Counted from the stretch's first letter, positions 6,822 through 11,701 are shown. The stretch: 11,719 nt of DNA from Bacteroidales bacterium (GCA_023229505.1 JALNZD010000067.1:1-11719), one strand, 5' to 3'. Translations and numbers: made by a program. The notes: a model not told the origin generated them from the letters alone.

Positions 6822-8039
6822 ATGATCAGAAGGGATTTATATTTAAACCAGCTTTGCGGCTTTATTGATAAGCCGTATATCAAGGTTATTACTGGCATCC
6901 GGAGAAGCGGTAAATCCGCCATTCTCCAGTTGCTGAAAGATGAATTGCTGAAGAGAGGAATCGGGGAAGAAAATATTATCCACATCAATTTCGAAAGCTT
7001 TGAATACACTGATGTTGATAATTCCGACAAATTGTACTATTTTATCAAAGCTAAAATTACCAATAATCAGCGATACTATATCCTGCTTGATGAGATTCAG
7101 GAAGTCCTATCCTGGGAAAAGGCTGTGGATGCTTTTTTAGTGGATATCAATGCTGATCTTTTTATTACGGGTTCCAACTCCCGGCTATTATCGTCGGAAC
7201 TGGCTACTTACCTGGCAGGACGATATGTAGAGATTCACATTCACACACTTTCCTTTGCCGAATACCTTCTTTTTAAACAGACACGCACTCACAAAGAGGA
7301 TAAGGATATCTATCGTGAATTCGGGTATTTTTTACGCCTGGGTGGATTTCCGGTACTTCATACGGCAGAATACACACTGGAAACAGCTTATAAGGTAGTA
7401 TTCGATATCTATTCTTCCGCTATCCTGCGAGATACTGTGCAAAGGTTTAATATTCGTGATGTAGAACTTCTGGAACGTGTCGTTAAATATGTATTTGACA
7501 ATGTGGGTAATAAATTCTCGGCAAAAAACGTCGCAGATTATTTCAAAAGCCAGCATCGGAAAATCGACCTCAATACCGTATATAATTATCTGAATGCTCT
7601 TGAGGGAGCTTTTATTGTGTACAAAATACCACGCTATGATGTAAAAGGGAGAGAGATACTTAAAACTTTCGAAAAATATTATGTAGGTGATCAGGCACTC
7701 TTGTACGCCTTGATGGGCTATAAGGACAGACTGATTTCAGGGGTTCTGGAAAATATCGTGATGCTTGAGCTTCAACGAAGAGGATACCGCGTGTTTGTTG
7801 GAAAATCGGATGACAAAGAGATTGACTTTATTGCCGAATTAAAAGAAAGAAAAGTTTATATTCAGGTTGCTTATAAAATGACGGAACAAACCACGATCGA
7901 TCGTGAGTTTACCCCCTTGCTCGAAATCAAAGACCATCATCCTAAATATGTAGTAACCATGGATGAAACCTGGAAAGACAATATTGAAGGTGTTCAACAT
8001 AAGCATATCGCCGATTTTTTACTGATGAACGAATATTAG
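6822..8039 (+). CDS. AAA-family ATPase with DUF4143 C-terminal domain (second copy)
   Basis: This intact 405-residue cytoplasmic P-loop protein shows Walker A GIRRSGKS at residues 25-32, Walker B YILLDE at 86-91, and a sensor-like FITGSNS at 114-120. The middle is helical with a winged-helix-like stretch (FSAKNVADYFKSQHRKID, about 232-249). The DUF4143 C-terminal nuclease-like fold has the EIDFIAE...VYIQVAY pattern at about 333-351; Asp335 and Glu339 are candidate acidic residues, and the usual lysine position reads QVAY. It is only distantly similar to the ATPase at 868, so this is not a recent duplication. It has its own promoter-like box and sits between the wbjC and wecB relics, normally operon neighbours, so it most likely arrived as an insertion into a capsule-sugar operon. 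Role unknown; members are frequent cargo in accessory regions. Confidence 0.87.
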   Translation: MIRRDLYLNQLCGFIDKPYIKVITGIRRSGKSAILQLLKDELLKRGIGEENIIHINFESFEYTDVDNSDKLYYFIKAKITNNQRYYILLDEIQEVLSWEKAVDAFLVDINADLFITGSNSRLLSSELATYLAGRYVEIHIHTLSFAEYLLFKQTRTHKEDKDIYREFGYFLRLGGFPVLHTAEYTLETAYKVVFDIYSSAILRDTVQRFNIRDVELLERVVKYVFDNVGNKFSAKNVADYFKSQHRKIDLNTVYNYLNALEGAFIVYKIPRYDVKGREILKTFEKYYVGDQALLYALMGYKDRLISGVLENIVMLELQRRGYRVFVGKSDDKEIDFIAELKERKVYIQVAYKMTEQTTIDREFTPLLEIKDHHPKYVVTMDETWKDNIEGVQHKHIADFLLMNEY

Positions 8040-8130
8040 TTTGAAAAACTGTGGAACGGACTTAATAGAAGTCTCTAAGTGCTGTAAAGCTGATACTTAT
8101 CTAAATAATGCCATAGCCTGCGTAAGAAAT

Positions 8131-8195
8131 TAATCCGCGTAAATTTGTCGCAACTTGTCCGCCCTTCGGTGGATCCGTATCATTCGCGTTCTATA
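8131..8195. repeat. ATCCGCGT-type intergenic repeat with small hairpin
   Basis: The stretch from TAATCCGCGTAAATTTGTCG to GGATCCGTATCATTCGCGTT resembles an intergenic repeat I recall from other Bacteroidetes (alternating ATCCGCGT / ATCCGTGTCATCCGCGT phrases). At its centre GTCCGCC (8157-8163) and GGTGGAT (8168-8174) pair around a CTTC loop, counting two G-T pairs. It occurs once here, so its repeat status rests on recollection, not on the window. Confidence 0.4.
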
Positions 8196-8206
8196 TAAAA
8201 TAATTT

Positions 8207-8443
8207 ATGCAAAAATCACAACTTAAAGTCTTAACAGTAGTGGGCACACGCCCGGAGATCATCCGCCTTTCCCGCACCATGGCTTTGCTCGACCAATACC
8301 TGAACCACGTCATCGTGCATACCGGGCAAAACTACGATTACGAGCTCAACGAAATATTCTGGGAAGAACTTGAGCTTCGTAAGCCTGATTATTTCCTTAA
8401 TGTGGATACTTCATCATTGGGATCAGCCGTTGGCGATAGGTAA
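8207..8443 (+). pseudogene. wecB: 5' fragment of wecB/wbjD/capG (UDP-GlcNAc 2-epimerase family), cut by octamer array
   Basis: The 78-residue product carries the start of a non-hydrolysing UDP-N-acetylglucosamine 2-epimerase: VLTVVGTRPEIIRLS (residues 8-22), HTGQNYDYELNEIFW (38-52), YFLNVDTSSLGSAVGD (62-77). Full-length members have about 370-380 residues, so roughly four-fifths, including most of the active site and all of the C-terminal Rossmann domain, are missing. Coding homology ends at GD (8437), and the next bases are AGGTAACTAGG, the start of octamer array 6, whose GTAAC supplies the stop TAA at 8441-8443. WbjB, WbjC and WbjD act in order to make UDP-N-acetyl-L-fucosamine for capsule or O-antigen. 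With wbjC also broken, the pathway encoded here cannot work. Family identity is secure; the WbjD rather than general WecB role is inferred from the wbjC neighbour. Confidence 0.88.
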
Positions 8444-8541
8444 CTAGGTAATTGAGTAACAAGGTAACAGGGTAACTTGGTAATTTATTCAATTAGTCAC
8501 CAAGTCACCAAGTCACCAAGTCACCCAGTCACCCAGTCACC
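8438..8541 (+). repeat. octamer array 6 (A-block, spacer, C-block)
   Basis: It begins at the wecB breakpoint with GTAACTAG and GTAATTGA, then GTAACAAG, GTAACAGG and GTAACTTG. It continues through the AATTTATTCAATTA spacer into six in-register C-type units (8496, 8504, 8512, 8520, 8528, 8536). GGTAACTTGGTAA (8471-8483) and TCACCAAGTCACC (8497-8509) can pair at 11 of 13 positions. The right edge is inside four-helix-bundle coding sequence. Confidence 0.93.
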
Positions 8542-8625
8542 GTTTATATATCTAACGGTTCCTTGCCGGAACTGGAAACAGTAACGAAAGAAAAAGAGCA
8601 CCTTTGGTTTTCAACAACCCACTAA
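8484..8625 (+). pseudogene. remnant of a four-helix-bundle gene split by octamer array 6
   Basis: TTTATTCAATT (8484-8494) matches the FIQF codons of the four-helix-bundle gene at 4857-4867. After a 47-bp octamer insert, 8542-8580 encodes VYISNGSLPELET, matching LYVSNGSLSELET in the same gene. Beyond residue T the homology is lost; the frame ends at TAA 8623-8625. About 17 codons of the family's third helix remain. This is a relic, not an expressed gene. Confidence 0.7.
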
Positions 8626-8630
8626 TTTTG
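8603..8630 (+). promoter_or_regulatory. candidate promoter of the toxin-antitoxin operon
   Basis: TTTG at 8603-8606 and TAATTTTG at 8623-8630 resemble the Bacteroidetes -33 and -7 boxes, although the 16-bp spacer is shorter than the usual 19-21. A weaker box, TATCTTTA, lies at 8631-8638 with 24-bp spacing. The gene starts at 8663. Confidence 0.45.
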
Positions 8631-8662
8631 TATCTTTACACTTTCATTATCCAAGGTCTGTC

Positions 8663-8845
8663 ATGAAAGTTATAAAAACAAAAGATCAAAAAAAAGAATC
8701 AAAAAACTGGACTTTACCTGGTAATACGCTGAGTCAGGATGAATTCATAGCTGGGATACGAAAAGCTGAAAAAGGTCCGTTTCATACCATTCAAGAGTCA
8801 ATGGAACACTTTGAACAATGGCTGAAATCGAGAGAAAAGAAGTAA
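8663..8845 (+). CDS. antitoxin of a ParE/RelE-type toxin-antitoxin pair
   Basis: This small 60-residue protein is predicted as antitoxin from its size, position and sequence. The middle, LSQDEFIAGIRKAEKGPFHT, and the end, ESMEHFEQWLKSREKK, look like the toxin-binding helical tail seen in Bacteroidetes antitoxins next to plasmid-stabilisation (ParE) toxins. The lysine-rich N-terminus is short, and I see no complete DNA-binding fold. It overlaps the toxin gene by 28 bp, a normal arrangement for co-translated pairs. A promoter-like region lies just upstream, and the preceding octamer array is not part of the operon. The ATG at 8663 is the only reasonable start. It should neutralise the toxin at 8818 and probably represses its own promoter; both are inference from the system type. 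Confidence 0.75.
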   Translation: MKVIKTKDQKKESKNWTLPGNTLSQDEFIAGIRKAEKGPFHTIQESMEHFEQWLKSREKK

Positions 8846-9165
8846 GAATCTCAGAACAGTTTGACCTTGACATTATATCCCTGTATACTTACGGAGAAGA
8901 AGTATTCGGGTCCATTGCAGCAAAAAGTTTTATCGCAGATATATACAGCAGGGTATGGAGTTTGGACAGGATGTACCTTCTTCATGTGGAATGTAGACAT
9001 TTGCCTACAAAAAATAAAATCTATCGCAATATCATTTTAGGTTCCTACCTGATAATTTATAGAATAAAAGCCGGGTACGTTGAAGTCCTTCGAATTCTCC
9101 ATTCACATTCAAGTATAAGAAGAATAAAGAGCTCCCGGCAAATAAGGCCAAACCCGGAAACCTGA
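8818..9165 (+). CDS. ParE/RelE-superfamily toxin (plasmid-stabilisation type)
   Basis: The 115-residue protein fits the ParE/RelE toxin fold: an N-terminal helix region (EQFDLDIISLYTYGEEVFG), and a C-terminal beta sheet with IYRNIILGSYLIIYRI followed by GYVEVLRILHSHSSIRRI. The HSHSSIRR end is the usual place for the family's terminal arginine-rich strand. ParE members act on DNA gyrase and RelE members on ribosome-bound mRNA; sequence alone does not decide which. The ATG at 8818 overlaps the antitoxin end by 28 bp; a start farther in cannot be excluded, because the first eight residues are not family-like. A tail after IRRIK (SSRQIRPNPET) may have been added by loss of the original stop. An octamer array begins five bases after the stop. 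The operon appears complete. Confidence 0.8.
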   Translation: MAEIERKEVRISEQFDLDIISLYTYGEEVFGSIAAKSFIADIYSRVWSLDRMYLLHVECRHLPTKNKIYRNIILGSYLIIYRIKAGYVEVLRILHSHSSIRRIKSSRQIRPNPET

Positions 9166-9168
9166 AAC

Positions 9169-9332
9169 CAGTCACCCAGTCACCCAATCACCTAGTCACC
9201 CAGTCACCTAGTCACCAAGTCACCATGTCACTCATTCACACCCAGTCACCCAGTCACCTCTGGAAAGTGGAACGGTGGAACGGTGGAACAGTGAAACAGT
9301 GGAACAGTGAAACAGTGAAATGGTGAGATGGA
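9169..9332 (+). repeat. octamer array 7 (C-block, then G-block), with 109-bp duplicate of array 3
   Basis: C-type octamers run in register from 9171 to about 9234, slip at TTCACACCCA, then resume. From 9239 to 9347 the sequence is identical to 4741-4849. G-block octamers start at 9267, and the last, GTGAGATG at 9323-9330, contains an ATG. Together with the hairpin element and array 8, it fills the 335-bp gap between the toxin and abiEi. Confidence 0.95.
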
Positions 9333-9435
9333 AAAATTGAAAAGTTATAAGGATTGGGAAATGTAGAATTTAGCAAATCTAACAGCTCCACCATTCCCCT
9401 CCCCCGGGTGGGGGAGGGCCAGGGAGGGGGCTGAA
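9328..9435 (+). mobile_element. GC-rich hairpin element, copy 1, fused to four-helix-bundle gene start
   Basis: ATGGAAAAATTGAAAAGTTA (the four-helix-bundle start) is followed by TAAGGATTGGG and an in-frame TAG at 9364-9366, leaving a 12-residue peptide. Then comes a hairpin: CCCTCCCCC at 9397-9405 pairs with GGGGGAGGG at 9410-9418 around GGGT. The GGCCAGGGAGGGGGCTGAA tail is shared with the copy at 11431. It encodes no transposase. It could be a non-autonomous repeat element; similar CCCCTCCC...GGGAGGGG sequences are, as I recall, widespread in bacterial genomes. Confidence 0.6.
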
Positions 9436-9465
9436 GTCATCCAGTCACCCAGTCACCCAATCACA
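9436..9465 (+). repeat. octamer array 8 (short C-block)
   Basis: Octamers GTCATCCA (9436), GTCACCCA (9444), GTCACCCA (9452) and ATCACAAT (9460) follow directly after the hairpin element. The abiEi promoter box starts 15 bp further on. Confidence 0.9.
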
Positions 9466-9479
9466 ATTCTATTTTTCCG

Positions 9480-9487
9480 TATTTTTG
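9480..9487 (+). promoter_or_regulatory. -7 promoter box of the abiEi-abiEii operon
   Basis: TATTTTTG matches TAnnTTTG exactly and lies 13 bp before the ATG at 9501. No good -33 box is present; its place is taken by C-block sequence and AT-rich DNA. TTTTTGCAGAAAAA (9482-9495) is a short inverted repeat that overlaps the box and could be an autoregulatory operator. Confidence 0.5.
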
Positions 9488-9500
9488 CAGAAAAACAGAA

Positions 9501-10118
9501 ATGAATTATCAGGAATTTCGTAAAGCTTTTTTTGATCTGGCTTGTTTTACTCCCAACCAGGTATATGCCTGGCAGCCGGGTTTTGATAAGAACAACCTGC
9601 TAAACTGGGTAAAGAAAGGTTCGCTGATCAAATTGAGAAATGGCTTCTACAGTTTTCCTGAATACCTGGCCGAACCCGGTTTTGAACTTTACATTGCCAA
9701 CCGTATTTATCGGCCTTCTTATATTAGCCTGCACTCGGCCCTTTCCTTCTATGGAATGATCCCTGAAGCAGTCGTGCAGATAAGCAGCGTGACATCCCTT
9801 AAAACAGCGGGTTTTGTGAATCCTTTTGGCAGCTATTCATATAAAAGCATCCGGGCTGAGCTGATGTTCGGATATGATCTGAAGCCTTTTTCAAAAAGCC
9901 GGAGCCTGCTGATTGCCCAAGCTGAAAAGGCCCTGCTCGACTTGCTGTATCTGAACCCGTATTACGACAACAAGGAAGAAATGGAGGCATTACGTCTTGA
10001 CGAAGATTTTATGCAGGATAGTCTGAACGTGGAATTGCTGAGGGATTATACGGCCAAATTCAGGAACCGGGCATTGGGAAAAAGGCTTGAGTTGCTTATA
10101 AAAACGTACGGTTTATGA
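9501..10118 (+). CDS. abiEi: AbiEi-family antitoxin / transcriptional repressor
   Basis: This 205-residue protein is the upstream partner of a type IV AbiE system. In characterised systems AbiEi represses its operon by binding inverted repeats in the promoter and counteracts AbiEii without forming a stable complex. Residues about 16-52 form a winged helix (FTPNQVYAW, then NLLNWVKKGSLIKLRNGFYS). The C-terminal domain includes SYISLHSALSFYGMIPE at 73-89 and QAEKALLDLLYLNPYY at about 140-155. Length and domain order match the Bacteroidetes AbiEi_4-like proteins. It overlaps abiEii by 4 bp (ATGA), a sign of translational coupling. A TAnnTTTG box lies 13 bp upstream. The operon appears complete and is bounded by octamer arrays on both sides, so it looks like a discrete module. 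Confidence 0.85.
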   Translation: MNYQEFRKAFFDLACFTPNQVYAWQPGFDKNNLLNWVKKGSLIKLRNGFYSFPEYLAEPGFELYIANRIYRPSYISLHSALSFYGMIPEAVVQISSVTSLKTAGFVNPFGSYSYKSIRAELMFGYDLKPFSKSRSLLIAQAEKALLDLLYLNPYYDNKEEMEALRLDEDFMQDSLNVELLRDYTAKFRNRALGKRLELLIKTYGL

Positions 10119-10897
10119 TTCAGGTAGAACAGATCAGAAACTTCTTTCCCCCGCTGATCCGCGATAATCCTGCACACCAGAAGTATTTGGTAAAAGAATA
10201 TATACAGCTTCTAATCCTCGATTACCTGGCAACAACATCCTTTATCCGGAAAATGGCATTCATTGGAGGCACAAACCTGCGGCTAATCAAGGGGATAGAC
10301 CGCTTCTCGGAAGACCTGGATTTTGATTGCAAAGACTTTACACAAGAAGAATTTACGGAAATGACCGATGCTGTTCTTCTTTACCTGCAACGCTTTGGTC
10401 TGAATGTAGAAGCCCGTGATAAAATCAGCGATAAACTCAGAGCATCCAGAAGAAATATCTATTTCCCCGGTTTATTGTTCGACTTGAATTTATCGGGATA
10501 CAGGGAGGAGCGCTTTTTGATTAAAATTGAATGCCAGGATCAGCATATTGAATATACACGGCAAACGGTGAACATAAAAGGATGCGGTTTCTTCTTCTCA
10601 TTTCCGGTCCCATCCGATGAGGTAATTTGTGCAATGAAGATTTCGGCCTTGCTTTCGAGGAGTAAAGGGCGCGATTTTTATGATAGCATGTTTTTATTGG
10701 GGCAAACCACTCCTGATTACAACTTTCTTGCAGCCCGTAACGGGATCCATAATCTTTCAGAACTAAAATCAGCATTGACATCTTTATTTGCAAAAATAAA
10801 TTTATCGCAAAAAGCCCGGGATTTTGAACATCTTCTTTTCGAAAAAAGAAACAGCGAACGTATCCTAAGATTTAAGGAGTTTGTTGCAGAATTGTAG
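10115..10897 (+). CDS. abiEii: AbiEii/AbiGii-family nucleotidyltransferase toxin
   Basis: The 260-residue cytoplasmic protein has the DNA polymerase beta-like nucleotidyltransferase fold of AbiEii toxins. Motif I is clear: FIGGTNLRL at residues 49-57, followed by RFSEDLDFD at 63-71, with the Asp pair expected to bind metal. LIKIECQ (135-141) and MKISALLSRSKGRDFYD (174-190) are the later conserved segments, with basic residues typical of the nucleotide-binding part. AbiEii causes reversible growth arrest and phage abortive infection; characterised relatives such as MenT add nucleotides to tRNA, and the target here is unknown. All key residues I can judge are present. It starts inside the abiEi stop (4-bp overlap). 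A 25-bp unique tail separates the stop from octamer array 9. Probably an active defence or addiction module. Confidence 0.88.
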   Translation: MIQVEQIRNFFPPLIRDNPAHQKYLVKEYIQLLILDYLATTSFIRKMAFIGGTNLRLIKGIDRFSEDLDFDCKDFTQEEFTEMTDAVLLYLQRFGLNVEARDKISDKLRASRRNIYFPGLLFDLNLSGYREERFLIKIECQDQHIEYTRQTVNIKGCGFFFSFPVPSDEVICAMKISALLSRSKGRDFYDSMFLLGQTTPDYNFLAARNGIHNLSELKSALTSLFAKINLSQKARDFEHLLFEKRNSERILRFKEFVAEL

Positions 10898-10922
10898 TAT
10901 GACCGGGTTTTTCAATTCGCTG

Positions 10923-10996
10923 GTGGAACGGTGGAACGGTGGAACGGTGGAACAGTGAAATAGTGAAACAGTGATACAGTGATACAGTGAAACGGT
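10923..10996 (+). repeat. octamer array 9 (pure G-block)
   Basis: Nine in-register octamers from 10923 to 10994 (GTGGAACG x3, GTGGAACA, GTGAAATA, GTGAAACA, GTGATACA x2, GTGAAACG) are followed by GTATGGAAAGAAAAAGTTAT. That resembles the four-helix-bundle start that follows G-blocks elsewhere, but it reads only 17 codons before TGA at about 11049. Confidence 0.95.
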
Positions 10997-11071
10997 ATGG
11001 AAAGAAAAAGTTATAATCTGTGGTTTTATAATAGTACAAATGTCGTATGAGACACTTTTTGTATTATCTTA

Positions 11072-11392
11072 AAGCACCAGCTATCACCTTTATCATTTAA
11101 ACTTGATCTGGATACGATCCTGGAAGAATTGCTTTTGCATGAACGAAACTACCTGGAAAAACTTTGGGAAGAAACATCTAAAAGACGGGAGCATCGCCTG
11201 GTCGTCCTGAAAATAGCAGAAGACGCCAGTTCTCTTTATTCCAGGATTGATTATAAAAGCATCAATGTTTCCCGAACCCTGAAAGTTCTGAAAGGGATAG
11301 GACTCATTATTAAAAATAGTGATGAGCGGTATATTCTTTCTGATCCATTATTTGCACTGTGGATCAGGAAAAGAGTTCTTAAGACTCAATGA
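11072..11392 (+). pseudogene. C-terminal fragment of an AAA-family ATPase (third ATPase)
   Basis: An open frame from about 11072 (KHQLSPLSF, LDLDTILEELLLHERNYL) continues to TGA at 11390-11392. It contains KRREHRLVVLKIAED, then a winged-helix region (SINVSRTLKVLKGIGLII) and the end ERYILSDPLFALWIRK. This is the usual C-terminal part of P-loop ATPases related to the DUF234/AAA family, whose full length is about 370-400 residues. No Walker A or B is present here or upstream, where G-block repeat and 75 bp of unrecognised sequence lie, so the N-terminal ATPase domain has been lost. Translation from the TTG at 11129 would give an 87-residue winged-helix protein, but there is no promoter-like support. 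It differs from the two intact ATPases (DUF4143 types). Confidence 0.65.
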
Positions 11393-11393
11393 T

Positions 11394-11433
11394 GTGGAAT
11401 AGTGATACAGTGAAATAGTGAAAAGGTGAAATG
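11394..11433 (+). repeat. octamer array 10 (G-block carrying a start codon)
   Basis: GTGGAATA (11394), GTGATACA, GTGAAATA, GTGAAAAG and GTGAAATG (11426-11433) are in register. The last octamer contains the ATG at 11431 that opens the four-helix-bundle-like start fused to the second hairpin element. The array begins one base after the ATPase-fragment stop. Confidence 0.93.
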
Positions 11434-11560
11434 GAAAAATTGAAAAGTTATAAGGATTGGGAAATTGAGAATTTAGCAAATCTAACAGCTCTAACGTTCC
11501 CCTCCCCCGCATGTCCCCGCGTACGCGGGGAACAGGGGAAGGCCAGGGAGGGGGCTGAAA
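11431..11560 (+). mobile_element. GC-rich hairpin element, copy 2, fused to four-helix-bundle gene start
   Basis: This is the same module as 9328-9435: ATGGAAAAATTGAAAAGTTA, then TAAGGATTGGG, then TTTAGCAAATCTAACAGCTC, then a C-rich/G-rich hairpin and GGCCAGGGAGGGGGCTGAA. Here the hairpin core differs: CCCCGCGTACGCGGGG at 11515-11530 is a perfect palindrome, inside an outer TTCCCCT / AGGGGAA pair. The frame stays open to 11628 (65 codons) because TAG is replaced by GAG, but beyond MEKLKSYKD the peptide looks like non-coding repeat. Confidence 0.6.
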
Positions 11561-11632
11561 TCACTGTTCCACCGTATCACCAATCACCAATAGCCAAAGG
11601 CCAACGGCCAAAAGCCATTAGCTGTTAGCTGA
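11561..11632 (-). repeat. inverted G-block octamers followed by a GCCAA/TTAGC repeat cluster
   Basis: TCACTGTTCCACCGTATCAC at 11561-11580 is the reverse complement of G-block octamers (GTGATACG, GTGGAACA, GTGA). It is the only G-block in this window lying in the opposite direction, and it faces array 10 across the hairpin element. From about 11588 it passes into AGCCAAAGGCCAACGGCC, AAAAGCCATTAGC and TGTTAGCTGATT, a second short-repeat family also seen at 1-21. Confidence 0.8.
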
Positions 11633-11678
11633 TTAATTCGCTTCTTAAACATATAAGGATGTATGTTTTAAAATTTTT

Positions 11679-11686
11679 TATCTTTG
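11679..11686 (+). promoter_or_regulatory. -7 promoter box for the gene starting at 11702
   Basis: TATCTTTG matches the Bacteroidetes TAnnTTTG box and lies 15 bp before an ATG. The -33 region is AT-rich without an obvious TTTG. Confidence 0.5.
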
Positions 11687-11701
11687 TAAAAACAGAAAAA
11701 T

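Noticed and set aside
2141..9465. CRISPR array
   Set aside because: The units are contiguous 8-bp tandem repeats without unique spacers of constant length, and no cas gene is present.
2141..11595. Classical integron with attC sites
   Set aside because: The joints lack the R/L-box attC pattern (RYYYAAC...GTTRRRY) and no integrase is seen in the window. Only the layout is similar.
11431..11628. Genuine 65-codon gene
   Set aside because: After MEKLKSYKD the frame runs through a GC-rich hairpin element and short repeats. The matching copy at 9328 has an early stop, so no protein is supported beyond the shared start.
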